From contig RCAB01000056.1 of the NCBI GenBank assembly GCA_003640385.1, positions 124,001 through 188,000 on the forward strand: DNA of 64,000 nt, given 5' to 3'. The notes under the pieces were generated by a model that did not search any database, had not been told where the DNA came from, and saw only the letters and a program-made list of their open reading frames with translations. The position numbers were made by a program, and so were the translations under genes. This document shows positions 25,223 through 36,690 of the stretch, in pieces. The first letter of the stretch is position 1; every line of letters starts with the position of its first letter. Source of the DNA: Setaria digitata. Lineage: Eukaryota > Nematoda > Chromadorea > Rhabditida > Setariidae.

Positions 25223-26710
25223 TTTATGAATCTGTGAGTATTGCAATTGAAACTAGTCCGAAAAACTTATTCATTTGACACAGAAACATCTGGTATGCTA
25301 GGAGAATCGACTGTAGAAAATAATTTATGAGCTGTTAGGCCACCTCGTCCAATCTGGCTTGCTCTTTTTTTGTCTAAAATCCTTGAGCTTGCAAATAAAC
25401 ATTGCCCATTTCTCCGCTTGCTTTTCTAATAAGGTTTGAAAATGGCTCTGTTGCAGAAAATGACTAGTGATATGTAAAAGACTGACAGTTGATTATAAAT
25501 CGATTTTCGTTTCGTTTTAGTCTGAATGATGCACACTATTAATGCCTTTCTCTCTTTAGATACAGAAATAATACGAGAAATACAAAACTTTCAGATCAGT
25601 AAACACCTATACTACTTATTTGTTAAGCATGTATGGGTCGATGAACTTTAGTCTAAATCATTCTCACATCGTTTGATTTGGAATAGTTAGTGAAGCCTGC
25701 AAATTTCACCTATTATGATCCAAATGAAGTTGAGGAGCCTTAATTCTTCTCCTTTGTTTCCCATATATATCTTCGTTTTCCAAAATAAAATCCTCAATAT
25801 ATTTAATGTTTGAGCAGGGACAATTATGCGAGAATGGCCTGGGGCAATGAAACAGTTACCTGTTCTACTGACAAAGTTACTTTTTAGCAAAAATTAAATA
25901 ACACACATAAATATCAAGAAAAGTGCATTTAAGTGCCATGTCATACATACCACTAATTAATCAACAAATGAAGTCGAAAGACATCCTAATAAGTTTGAAT
26001 TATGGATTATTTGATATTGGTAAATTCCTTAAATTACTACTTCTTCTCAGAAACGAGTTTTACAACATTAATAGTTTATAGATATAACAAAAAAAAAGGA
26101 AGCAAAGATATATATCTATTTGATAAGGTGACGAATCATCTAGCATTATACAATTACTTTCCGGCTAATTCTCTAAGTAACGAATTGACTGAAAGTTTTT
26201 CCTTTTTGTAAGTTTTGGACCGAAGATATGCTCTTTATATTTTACAATTTCATCCAGAGCTTGACTAAATATCACTGTGAAATTTTATGGCGAAACACCG
26301 CCGATAATCATTTGACAGAAACAAGAATTGCATAAGCTGAAAAATTTCAATCAAAATATTTGTAACGGTATTAGCAAGTTCGTACCAGTCAATTTCTTAT
26401 CACAACTAATTTAAATAGTAATACCGCAAGTTCAGCTTGTGCTTCCCTTTTAAATAATAAAAGTAAGCTGTGCATGTGATTCGTAAGGTTTGCAAAGTAT
26501 TACCGGTACAACTTATTAAAACTACTAAACTAAATATATCAACACGATATCAAAAAAAAAAGATTTTCCAACGGGACTTCATAAAAACTTCGAAATCAAA
26601 ACACATTAAATCCTTTCCACTTTGGAAACTATTCACAGGAAAAGCATTTTAACAAGATGCAACGAATGTTTATATTCAGTCATTCATTATTCATGAAACA
26701 CAGATTTTCC
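25223..26710. other. Intergenic between convergent immp-2 and ikke-1
   Basis: About 1.5 kb between the 3' ends of two convergent genes. Apart from the AATAAA noted, it holds only AT-rich chance frames (25687-25890 minus, 26002-26211 plus, 26470-26652 plus) with no motif I recognise. Confidence 0.45.
25394..25399 (+). terminator. Polyadenylation signal of immp-2
   Basis: AATAAA 172 bases after the immp-2 stop codon, on the coding strand, a normal distance for a nematode 3' UTR. Confidence 0.5.
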
Positions 26711-29700
26711 TTATGTTTCCAGCCTGCGAAGCCACTCTTTCGTTGAAGCCAATGAAACTGTTGCATTGGTTTTCTGCTGCTTTGCATGGAGCTCTATTTC
26801 TTTGAATCTAAAATTATATAAGAGCTGACGTGTCACGTTCAAATCAACAATTGCTAATACGATACTAAACCTATTTTGGCGTAGACCTTATGGATCAAAA
26901 TATAATTTCGAAATTTTAGGTCACACTGCTGTTTTGGGATAAAAATGAGTATATTTTGAGTAGAGTGGATGAAATACTAATATTTGAAGAAAAAATCGTA
27001 CAGAGATGAAAGTTCAGGATTAAGCACTGATTTCGACACAGTGCTGTTTGAATTCTTTGTTATTTCCGCTGCTTCCAGACGGCACTAAAATTGAATTTAA
27101 AATGAAGTCCCAAGAAAGGAAAAACATTCCAACAATGACTCCAGTTTCATTCTCTATTTCCAGTACTAATGATAACATATTATGAAGGAAACACCGAATT
27201 TCTCATAATTTCCATAGAAACTTCTGAAAAGTTTCACGGCTTTTTCTAGCAGTAATCCAATTTGTTCATCAAGAATCTCGAAGAGGATGAATCCTTCTTT
27301 TACAAGTAACTTTATAAATAATAAGTGATTACCTCGTTGGTTTGCTCTGTGATAGAAATCAATTGAAGAGTTTCATCGAGTTGCCTCTTCGTTTTAAAAA
27401 GCTTGTGAGATAAATCAAACATATCCCTGAAAAAGAAAAGAAAAACCAAAGTACTATTTTTTAATTTCAACAATCACCCTCATTTAGGGGTGATTGTTTA
27501 ATTTCAACAATCACCCTAAATGATTTTTCTACATCAAATCATCANGAACCAAAGTACTATTTTTTAATTTCAACAATCACCCTCATTTAGGGATGATTGT
27601 TTAATTTCAACAATCACCCTAAATGATTTTTTTAATCAAATCATCACAGGGAACATATATGTAACTTTACATGCATATCAACATTTGATAAAAAGTAAAC
27701 CAGTTTTGAAGAACCTGAATCTGTAAGCCCCAAATACAAGAAATGCTTAATTTTTGGCTAGATTTTAGAATCATAAAAATTATTTAGTTAAACTGATTAG
27801 GAAAAGAAAAGCTTACCTGGTTATCATTTCTAAAGGCTTCATGAAGAGACCATGAAGTTGTTTTAACTTTACATCATAATTCTTTATTGCCTTTTCATAC
27901 GAATTAAACAGATATTTCCTGAAATGTAGAGTATTTTGCTTATTAAACCATTAAAATAAATAATGGAGTTGGTCGAAAAATATTTCTTTCCTCTTCTTCT
28001 TCATACAATGAGGATCACTGGTAAGAGAATGTTTTTCTGAAATTTCTTTCTAGGAAACAAAAACTTCACAATCTCATACATACCAAATGTTAGCAATGAA
28101 ACAAAGAAAGCAGTTATTAAAGATATTAGGAAAACGCAAACAGATGATTATATACTTTAATGACAACAATGGACAAAAATGGTTACCGAATTGTTCAACA
28201 ATTCTAAAATTTATATGCAAAAAGTTAGGGAATAACTTGGTTTATAACAGCAGTTTCAATTTAAGAAAAAATCATAGAAAGAGGAAAGTTACCTATCGGT
28301 TTCCATTAATAAAATATTTTCTGGAGCACGGTTACAAGGTGAACAAGTTCTCAACTTCTGAAAGCAAAAAAGTGAGACTTGAATCACGCTTTTATTTGGG
28401 GAATAAAATAAAAAGTAATCGTATATATTCTTAAGCTAGCACATGATAACAAGACATATAAGAGCAAACTTCCCCTCAAAAACATAATAAATATGTGTCC
28501 GATCAACTCTTAATTAATGCATGACACAGGTATTTGGGGAAACATACTGCAACCTTATTCTTAGACAAACTATTGCATCAAATAATTATCTTAGAACAAT
28601 AAACATACCACAACTGCTTCAAGTTCAGCTTTCAATGATGGTTCTCTCGCAATGTGTTTCGACTCAACAGCAGCAAAATGCGTACCAATTTGCTGCAACA
28701 TATCACACATCCATTTTACTGACTCTGCAAAACCTTGAGCAGGACTGAAGTGACTATAAAGTCTGTTTTCCAAATGCGCCAGTAATATTTGTCAATATCT
28801 TTTTAGTATCATTATTGAAATAATAACATTATATATGCATGAAATTAACTGGTCGTGGTTTCCAGCATTAATATTCTTCATTTTATGAAATAACATCTAA
28901 CACCGACAATTATTGTACTTATAATTTGTTACTGACCACCAGTATGAAATAGTTGATGGCTGATCTTGTGTGACAAGGATAAGCACTAGTTATGTTAGAC
29001 AAGTGGTTCAGTCGGTTCCCAATCATGGTCAACAAAAAATAATATTTGTCATATATTCTTATCCAAAATATATCATTGGTACATGCATCAAATTGGATTA
29101 GACCAGAAATTAACATACCCCCGATAAAATTTAGTTCTCGTACAACCGACTGAGCATTATTTTCAACTGCCTGACGTTCCTCAGTTGTTTCCTTATTCAG
29201 CGCAATTGCTTTTGAGAGTAAACGTAATTGCTTTGCTAAACGATTTGCATAATCGTAATCATGCGTTAGGATTTGAGTTTCCCTCAATAGTTTTACGCGG
29301 ACTACATGCAAAATCTGAATAATATCCGGTATTGCATCTTGCAATTCATAAGTTTGTCGTTCCACGCTTAACGTATCTGCAGCAACAAGTTTCATTTCGT
29401 GCAAAGTTGGATCACGATTACATTGAGGAAACGGTGACTGCACTGAAATGCACTGGAAATACAGAAAATTTTACTCGATCATACATCCGAATTACTTATC
29501 ATTCTCTTATACCGAAATCGGAAAAAACAATGCCGTTGTACGAATGATTTACTGTAACATTTTCGACATGCTGCAACAAAAAACACGGAATAAACACGTA
29601 GTGAGCAAAAGCTACTTTATTTTTTCTTATTCATAATAATCTACCAGTTATTATGTAAGACGATAGGTATGAGAAAAGATGGTAAGTAACCTGAAATGCG

Positions 29701-32700
29701 AGAACCATGTTAAGTAAATGTATGTTAAACACGAGTCGGAAGAATGCATGTAAATATGTAGGCTGAGATTGAAATGAGCTGTAACGAGCTCAAACTTCGA
29801 AGATATATATTCATGCTACATTACATCACACCAGATGTATGCTAAAATGATCAAGAAATAGAGGAGAAGAGAAGAGAGGTATCTCACCAATAAGTTCTGG
29901 TAATTTCATCGGTAAAACATAACTTTCATTATTCCGTAGTCCCATAATGATAATATGAGAAGAACGATCGACCACGCTTGTAGGAACAGGAGGTGCTTTA
30001 AACATAACCGCCGAACCAGCTGGCAGTGTTAAGAGACAAATCACATCATGCGCTGGCATATCAGTCTTCGCGTATACATCAAAATAAGATCTGAAAGGTG
30101 GAAAAAGAAGATAAAAAAGAAATATTTTTTGACACAATAAAAGTTTACAAACACGCAAAATTTCGGAAGTTAGGTAGTTTGCTGACCTTTAAAAAACTGT
30201 ACCTCTCAAAATGATCAGCAGTTGAAGTATCGAAGTACTCCTCTAAGCACATCATGTTCATCTTGAAAACACGTATTCGTTTCAGATTTAACAGTTCTTT
30301 ACACATTTCAGAAAACTTGGTGAACGTGAGACGAGTTGCTTCACGTCTATCGAAAAGATGTCGAATAAATTCACAAAGAATTCGACGAAAACTCCTGAAG
30401 AAGATAGTTATCAAATATAATATTTTACCATTTAGAAAAAAAAAATACCATTTCTTACCTGTACCAAGTTTAACATACTTATTTGTGAAGCAAAAATCAA
30501 ATGTTTTTTACTTTCTTCACAAAATCCCAACGTTTTCCAAAGGCAAAAATCTGAAGGTTGTGTGAGAAGGTCAACTTACTTAGGGTATAAACAACGTCCA
30601 TTCGGAAAATCTTTCTGCCATAAAAACTGACCCGTATCGTTTGCCCGTCCAAATATAGCATCTGATGGTCGATTAGTCATCATATTGTACATCCCAACCG
30701 TATCTGCCGGCCCTAAGTTGTCAATCCTTTAAATTTTGTAATTAGGAGCGGCTTTTAATAATGAATCCCAGCCGTATTAAAACTTGTTTTAATGGGTACT
30801 TTACATGAGATAATTGTAGTCACGATTATGATTAATTACACTGACGATCATGGTCAAAGTAGGTATATTATAAACTTGAAGAATAAACCTAACTAAAAAA
30901 TTCAATCTAAATCAAACAGCACTGTTAAATAATTTAGTTTAAATGCGATGCAGTGCAATAAAAGCATACCTTTCAATGGGACAAAGGGTAAAACACCCGT
31001 TGCACACTCGAATAACGTACAACCCACTGACCATAAATCACATTCATCCTTTGTATAAGATAAAGCTGTTGTTTTACGAGCTAAATTGGCTGTTGAATAC
31101 TCATTCTGCAAAAGAAAAATGAAATCGAGTAATAATAAAAATAAAGCACTTAGCTTCATCAATGACATTAAAATGTTCGAACTAAACCAAATATTATCTC
31201 AAGATGCCAGACTTCAGCTCATGTAAAGTATTGATTAAATAAAAAAGAAATAACTGCCTTATATGGTCTTTTTTTTAAACAAAATTCCACTAGACAACAT
31301 AAATACTTGTAATGAGTAAGACTAATGAATAAATTAAAGTGAAAAGTTGAGGCAAAAAGTCTCCAAGTCTCCAGATATATACAGATATTTATATGCATCT
31401 AAAGTTGAGGAAATATAAATGAATCATTTATATCTCTTAAAAAAGCGCTATAAAATATATTTTATGCAATTGCTGCACATGAAATAAAAAAGTAAAAGGC
31501 TGAAAGTAACCTACGAGATATCCTGGTGTGCCACAAATAGAATGCAATGGTTGAAAGTTATCGGTGAGAAGTCTCGAACCACCAAAATCACATAATTTAA
31601 AGGTCAACCTAAAAAAAGGGAGGAATTTTAACATCACAAACCGAATAGGCCAGATATTGATAAATGAATGTAAAGTTAATTTCAAACGAAGTTTGGTTTT
31701 TCTGAAAGAATACCCGCCAGACTTATTGAAAATTAACACGTTTTCCGGTTTTACATCACGATGTGCAATCTTCAGTGAATTCAAATAGGATAATCCTTTC
31801 TCTGAAAAGAAGCAAAAAACGCCAAGTCATACTTGACTTTAAGTTAAACTTTAAAGTGAACGGTTAAAAAGATATTGCAAAAACTTGGGATACACATAAT
31901 TTGAATAAATTTCACTTGAAGAAATATGAAATAATCCATGAAGTAAACGGAAAGAGACAAACACAACATATTGAAGTAACGAAAGATAAAGTAAAAATAA
32001 GGTAAACTAAAGTTTGCAAGGTAAGGTAATGTAAATCAAAATAAAGCAGCGCATAAATTTTCAGTAAAATGAAGTGGCTGAAGGAAATGCATTGAAATGA
32101 GGTCTGACAGATACAAAAAAACGAACCAAGTGAAATAAAAATAAAGCAATTATGTAAAAAAAGCACCAAGATGATCGATCAGCTGCAAGAGAATTCGATA
32201 CGGCAACCCAAACATATTTTCCAATCTCTTCAATTCATCCCGCACACTACCATCAGCCAATTCCATGACTAGCACTTTTTGTTGTTGAGGCTCATTCTAA
32301 TACGAAAAATTTTAAATTTTATAAAATTTGCTAAGGATTAATCCAATATCGAATAGGAAAAAAGAAATTTTTTAATGCTTAACTACCGTTTTTTCACTTT
32401 CCCTCAGTAAAAAGAAAGAAAAAAATACCATCACATTTTCTTCATTTGTTAAGCGAAAAGATGATCGAAAAGTCTCTTACTATTTACTTTACTTAACATC
32501 GAACTATCTCATAAGCTGATTTTAATGAAGCGCTGTAAATTACAGATAAAATCTACCGTACAACTAATTGTTTCAGAAGCGACAAATCTGACGACATATG
32601 GCGAATCCATTTGCCGTAAAATTTCAATTTCACGGTCATGTTGCTGATCGTTAAATTTATCACATGTTTTAATCGCTACGAATTCACCTGTTTCTCGATT

Positions 32701-32992
32701 TCGACCCTTGTGAACCTACATTAATGGCATTAACTGTTCCAACAAATAACGAATGCAGCGAGTAATTCAAATTTATCATAAATTAATTTCAGAAAACTCT
32801 AGTTCAGAAATAGCATACGTATCTCTGACCAGTGTCATATATTTATAATGTCTACTTAATATTCATTTGCTTCATCTCTAAATTAACTTCAAAATTTACC
32901 TTCCCAAATGCCCCATTTCCAATTAAATCAATGTTACGTTGATGCCAAAAAAATTTATCGGTATACTGCAAACCATCCGAAGCACCATCCAT
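26711..32992 (-). CDS. ikke-1: TBK1/IKK-epsilon-like serine/threonine kinase
   Basis: IKK-related cytosolic signalling kinase. Minus-strand exons: 32992-32900, 32715-32557, 32296-32167, 31801-31714, 31608-31515, 31105-30970, 30712-30580, 30394-30203, 30090-29888, 29442-29119, (junction unresolved), 28762-28609, 28357-28293, 27918-27817, 27426-27333, 27084-27002, 26807-26711. The kinase domain shows a glycine loop GNGAFGK (25-31), VAIK K47, HRDVKPEN (D143), CDFGG (D164), and an activation segment with S180 in HSICGT, where TBK1 has its activating serine. CDLWSVGCTLFECATGVLPF is the IKK-type F-helix region. It continues into a long helical C-terminal half; the total of about 730 aa equals TBK1. 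Phases agree except between 29119 and 28762, where one small exon (length 1 mod 3) is missing from the model. The family is sure, the ortholog name likely. Confidence 0.85.
27444..27650. repeat. Duplicated ~100-bp block around a single N (assembly join)
   Basis: Two near-identical copies (about 27444-27544 and 27547-27649) flank an N at 27545, inside an ikke-1 intron. Both start at ACCAAAGTACTATTTTTT and end in TCAAATCATCA, with a few differences. This is the expected look of two contig ends that overlap but were joined with a placeholder instead of being merged. Confidence 0.8.
27480..27523. repeat. Inverted repeat (hairpin) within the duplicated block
   Basis: A left arm of 17 bases, TCATTTAGGGGTGATTG at 27480-27496, is matched by the complementary right arm at 27508-27523, with one unpaired base and an 11-base loop. 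The second block copy has the same arms with one change. The TTTAATTTCAACAATCACCCT word also occurs twice per block. Confidence 0.75.
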
Positions 32993-35900
32993 TCAGTGCC
33001 TGTAAATAAATTTTTTTAATCAATATTTTTCCAGGTATTTGAATACGAACTCTACATAATCCAATAATTAACAGGAAGTGTTCGTAAAAATATCAACAAA
33101 AATTCCTATATCCTTTGAACTTCTGAAGTTCCACTCTATGTAAAACAAACTCTACGAGACCTTATAACGAACGTTCCTTACTTGTTTCAGCCGGTATGCA
33201 AACTGGCTTAATTTACGACAAAAGAATTACCTCAAATAGAAAAAGAAATAAACTCAGATTTGAAGAGAATCTGAAATTTGAAAGCGAAAACAAAAATAAA
33301 AATAGAAGTAATAGATAGCGCTCATTAATTAAATTCAAGTAACCTTATTGGTGGTAGTCTAGATGCACGTACAAGCAACATTCTCAAACAGATGCATAGT
33401 AAGAAAATGTAAAACAAAACTGAAGAAAAAAACAAAACTAAACTAAAAAATTAAAGAAACTGAAATTTGAAATTGAAAGTGAAAGTCATTCCGCTCTGTC
33501 ATTACCGAAGATTATGTAACAGAACTAATGGCCAGGAGATAAGTACTAAACTGACTAACATTTATTGTAATTTGTATGGCCAGTTTGTCACTTTGTCACT
33601 GTTATTGCTGCCATCAAAGTATCACAATTATCACTATTCTAATTTGTTTTTTTTTTTTTAATCCCTGATTGTCTAAATCCTCCTGACAGACGCAAAATAT
33701 GACGCAAACATCCAAGTTACGCTTTTTTTTGGCATACTATTTAAAAATATTGCTGACCCAAGAGAAAATAAACAATAAAAATGCCATGTAATACAGTTCC
33801 GACTTTATTATCAGTGCTGATTATTAATGCAACCTTTACGTAGCATCACCGATCATATCATGGCGTAAATTTACTCATCCTGAATTGACGCTTTAAGTGA
33901 AGACTTACGTCTTCCCAATTGCTATAAACAAAGAATTACGACATTTAGCATACAGTTACACAGCAACACTGACAATCAGCGATGGAGAATAGCAAAGACG
34001 ACAAATTACGTGAGTAGAACAGACGGAACTAAATACTCCGAAAGAACCTCAGACAGAACCTGGGGAACTAGAGGCACTTCTGGACAGACTGCAATGCAAC
34101 AGAACTCTGCACCTTCAACACTGGTGAGAAGATCGGCTTATTAACCGCTTCTCACATCACAGCACCTCTCGACATCCACCTGCAGTGGATGGAGGGTCCT
34201 GCAGAGAGTTCCTGCTGCTTACAAATTAGTCCACTGTCACTCATATCACTAATACCTGAACAGACTGATGAAAAGAATCAAGAATTGACAACCTGTAGCA
34301 CCGTAACAATGCCACAACACCATACCGTAGACAAATTACCGATACCCTGTATGAGCACGGTGACATCGAGAACGGTGCCTCCTGCAAACCACATCTCATT
34401 TCATTCCGTTCAAACCGCTAATTTGAATTTGTCTCGCTTGCTTGGAAAGTCTCGGTGCTATAGTTAGCTGTCGCCACTTTTGAATGACAACCGGTCATCA
34501 GGTTCCGGCAAGTGATAATGTTCTTGCGTTGACAACTGACTTCATTTCTACCGTGTATTCTATACAGATCGGTAGCAGAAAATCACCAATAAAATCAGTT
34601 ATCATCCATATAATTAATCAATTAGTTGGTTTAGATAAAGTAAAGTTTGTTCACCTTAATTAACCCCTGTTATATGCACACATACAGGTAGAGGACATTT
34701 ATCTGTATAGATGCCAGGGAGTAGAATTTCTTCGGCAGATTCATTGAAACTGAGATGAGTGATTGAATTAGGAGTGCCATCAATAATGGCATTAATTAGT
34801 ATAGTTGTCTGCATTAATTAATGCTAGTGTTAATTCCAGTAAGAGTGTCAATAAACAAACAGTAGCAATAGAAGCAATGAAGTAAAAATCCATGCTAAAA
34901 TTCGATGGATTTTAGCAACTAGCATTAATGTTTTTTATCATTTCGTTATTACAGATGTTTCGTAAAGGTTCCAACGAAAGTAATTGCTAAATTCAATGTT
35001 GCAACCTTCTTTTGTTTTTTTTTTTTTTTATCACACTTATTACAAAGAATTTTGACATTTATCAAGTTCGATCATTTGTTACAAATTTATTTAAGATCAA
35101 TCGATTGATAGGAAATGAAATTCAAGAAATTGTATTTTGTCTTCAAAAAAATTCTTTTTTTATTCACTCGAAATCTTCAAGTTCCTAAATATTAGCACTT
35201 TTTTTTGGCTTCCGGAATTTTATGAACTTCAGCATAACCTTGATGCCTTTCATTTTTTTTTTTTTAGTCTTTTTTCTCAATTTGCAGTTTTACTGAAACA
35301 AAATTTCTCACTTTTTTTTACCCTAACTTATAAATTTTAATGATTATAGTTAGTCATTCCTTATTATGGATTCATTTGTCTAAAGTTGCTATTTTATGAC
35401 ATATTTACGCCTCTTGATTCACAGAATTATTTCGCTTTGATCCTTTTTTTTGTGTGTGTAATTTAAATTTGTAATTAATAAGTCCGAAAGAAAAATTGGC
35501 TTCTGCTTAATTGTCGAAATTTCATACATATTTTTTTTTTCGGTAGATTTTCAATATCTGAAATTTTGGTTTGATTTAAAAGAAAAAATTCGGATTTTCA
35601 AGCTTGTCAATGCTCCCATATCTCTTCCTGCCTTCTTCCTGTTTCTCCATTTCTCTTATTAATTAAAGTTTTGGAAGTTCCCAACTGAAACTTATCTTAA
35701 GATAAGAACAAGTTGAAATTCAAATTGTTTTTTTTTGAAAACCAACTTCTGAACTGTATCCAAAAAATAAAAAATATTCATTAATATATTTTCAATTTTA
35801 TGTAATGAATTTTTGGTAACTGAACAGCAAATAAATTGATGCAAATTGGAATTTGAAATTAGTAAAGAGAGGATTGAATATTGTGCGGGCTAAGTTATTA

Positions 35901-36690
35901 ATTAAAATTGCCATAGAAATGGAAATTGGGGCATATGAAGATGATTGATAAATGTCCCAATTTGGTGCATTCTTTCTCGACATCAGTGATAAGTTTCATT
36001 TTGGACTTAATACAAACAGGAATTATTTGAACAAATTTCACTCTAGTATATTCCAGTTTTGTCCAATTTAATGATACAGTAGCATTTTAAATTTCAAACT
36101 TTTTTTGCAATAATCTAATGGGTCAATTGAATTTTAAATTTCATCTCAATTATGATTTTTTTTTTTTTGTAATTCACTCTTTTCCGCATGAGAAATTTAA
36201 TATCTATGCATTGAGATGTCCAAATATTGTGAGTAGACGTTGATAATGTTAGAAGTGATCGAATCATGTCACACTTATTGTCGATTCACTCAAGTCTTTT
36301 CTTATCAATGATTGTGATTAACGGTAGTAAAAGGAACAACAAGTGCAACTAATATTATTGCATATTTTTTCTACACTATTTTCCCATTCAAATTTGACAT
36401 GACATAGTTTTAGCAAAAAAAAAAAAAAATCCATATCAATAATATTGATAGTAACAATAATATAGAGTCGGAGATATCAGTATTATTAATGATATGAAGT
36501 CTGATAGTATCATGCCAACAATGCTGGGCTTCATACTATCAGTACGAGCAGCAATACTAGATCATTTAACATTAATATTGTTAATAATAGCGGATCTTGT
36601 AATATTGTTTCTCAATATTAATATTAATAATTTTTGTAATAAACCATTGGTCACTTTTGTTTCAGCCTGAAATTACAATTGATATCACTG
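32993..36690. other. Intergenic between divergent ikke-1 and TIL-inhibitor gene
   Basis: About 3.7 kb. Most is AT-rich with poly-T runs. A GC-richer pocket at about 33960-34480 stays open on the plus strand from 34072 to 34467 (132 codons) but shows no domain I know, and it is described among the findings. A TTTGTTTCAG acceptor ending at 36665 precedes the TIL gene start and may be its trans-splice site. Confidence 0.5.

Noticed and set aside
28087..28434. 115-codon plus-strand open frame, one of the longest in the window
   Set aside because: It is antisense to ikke-1 introns and exon 28357-28293, has Lys/Asn-rich chance composition and shows no motif.
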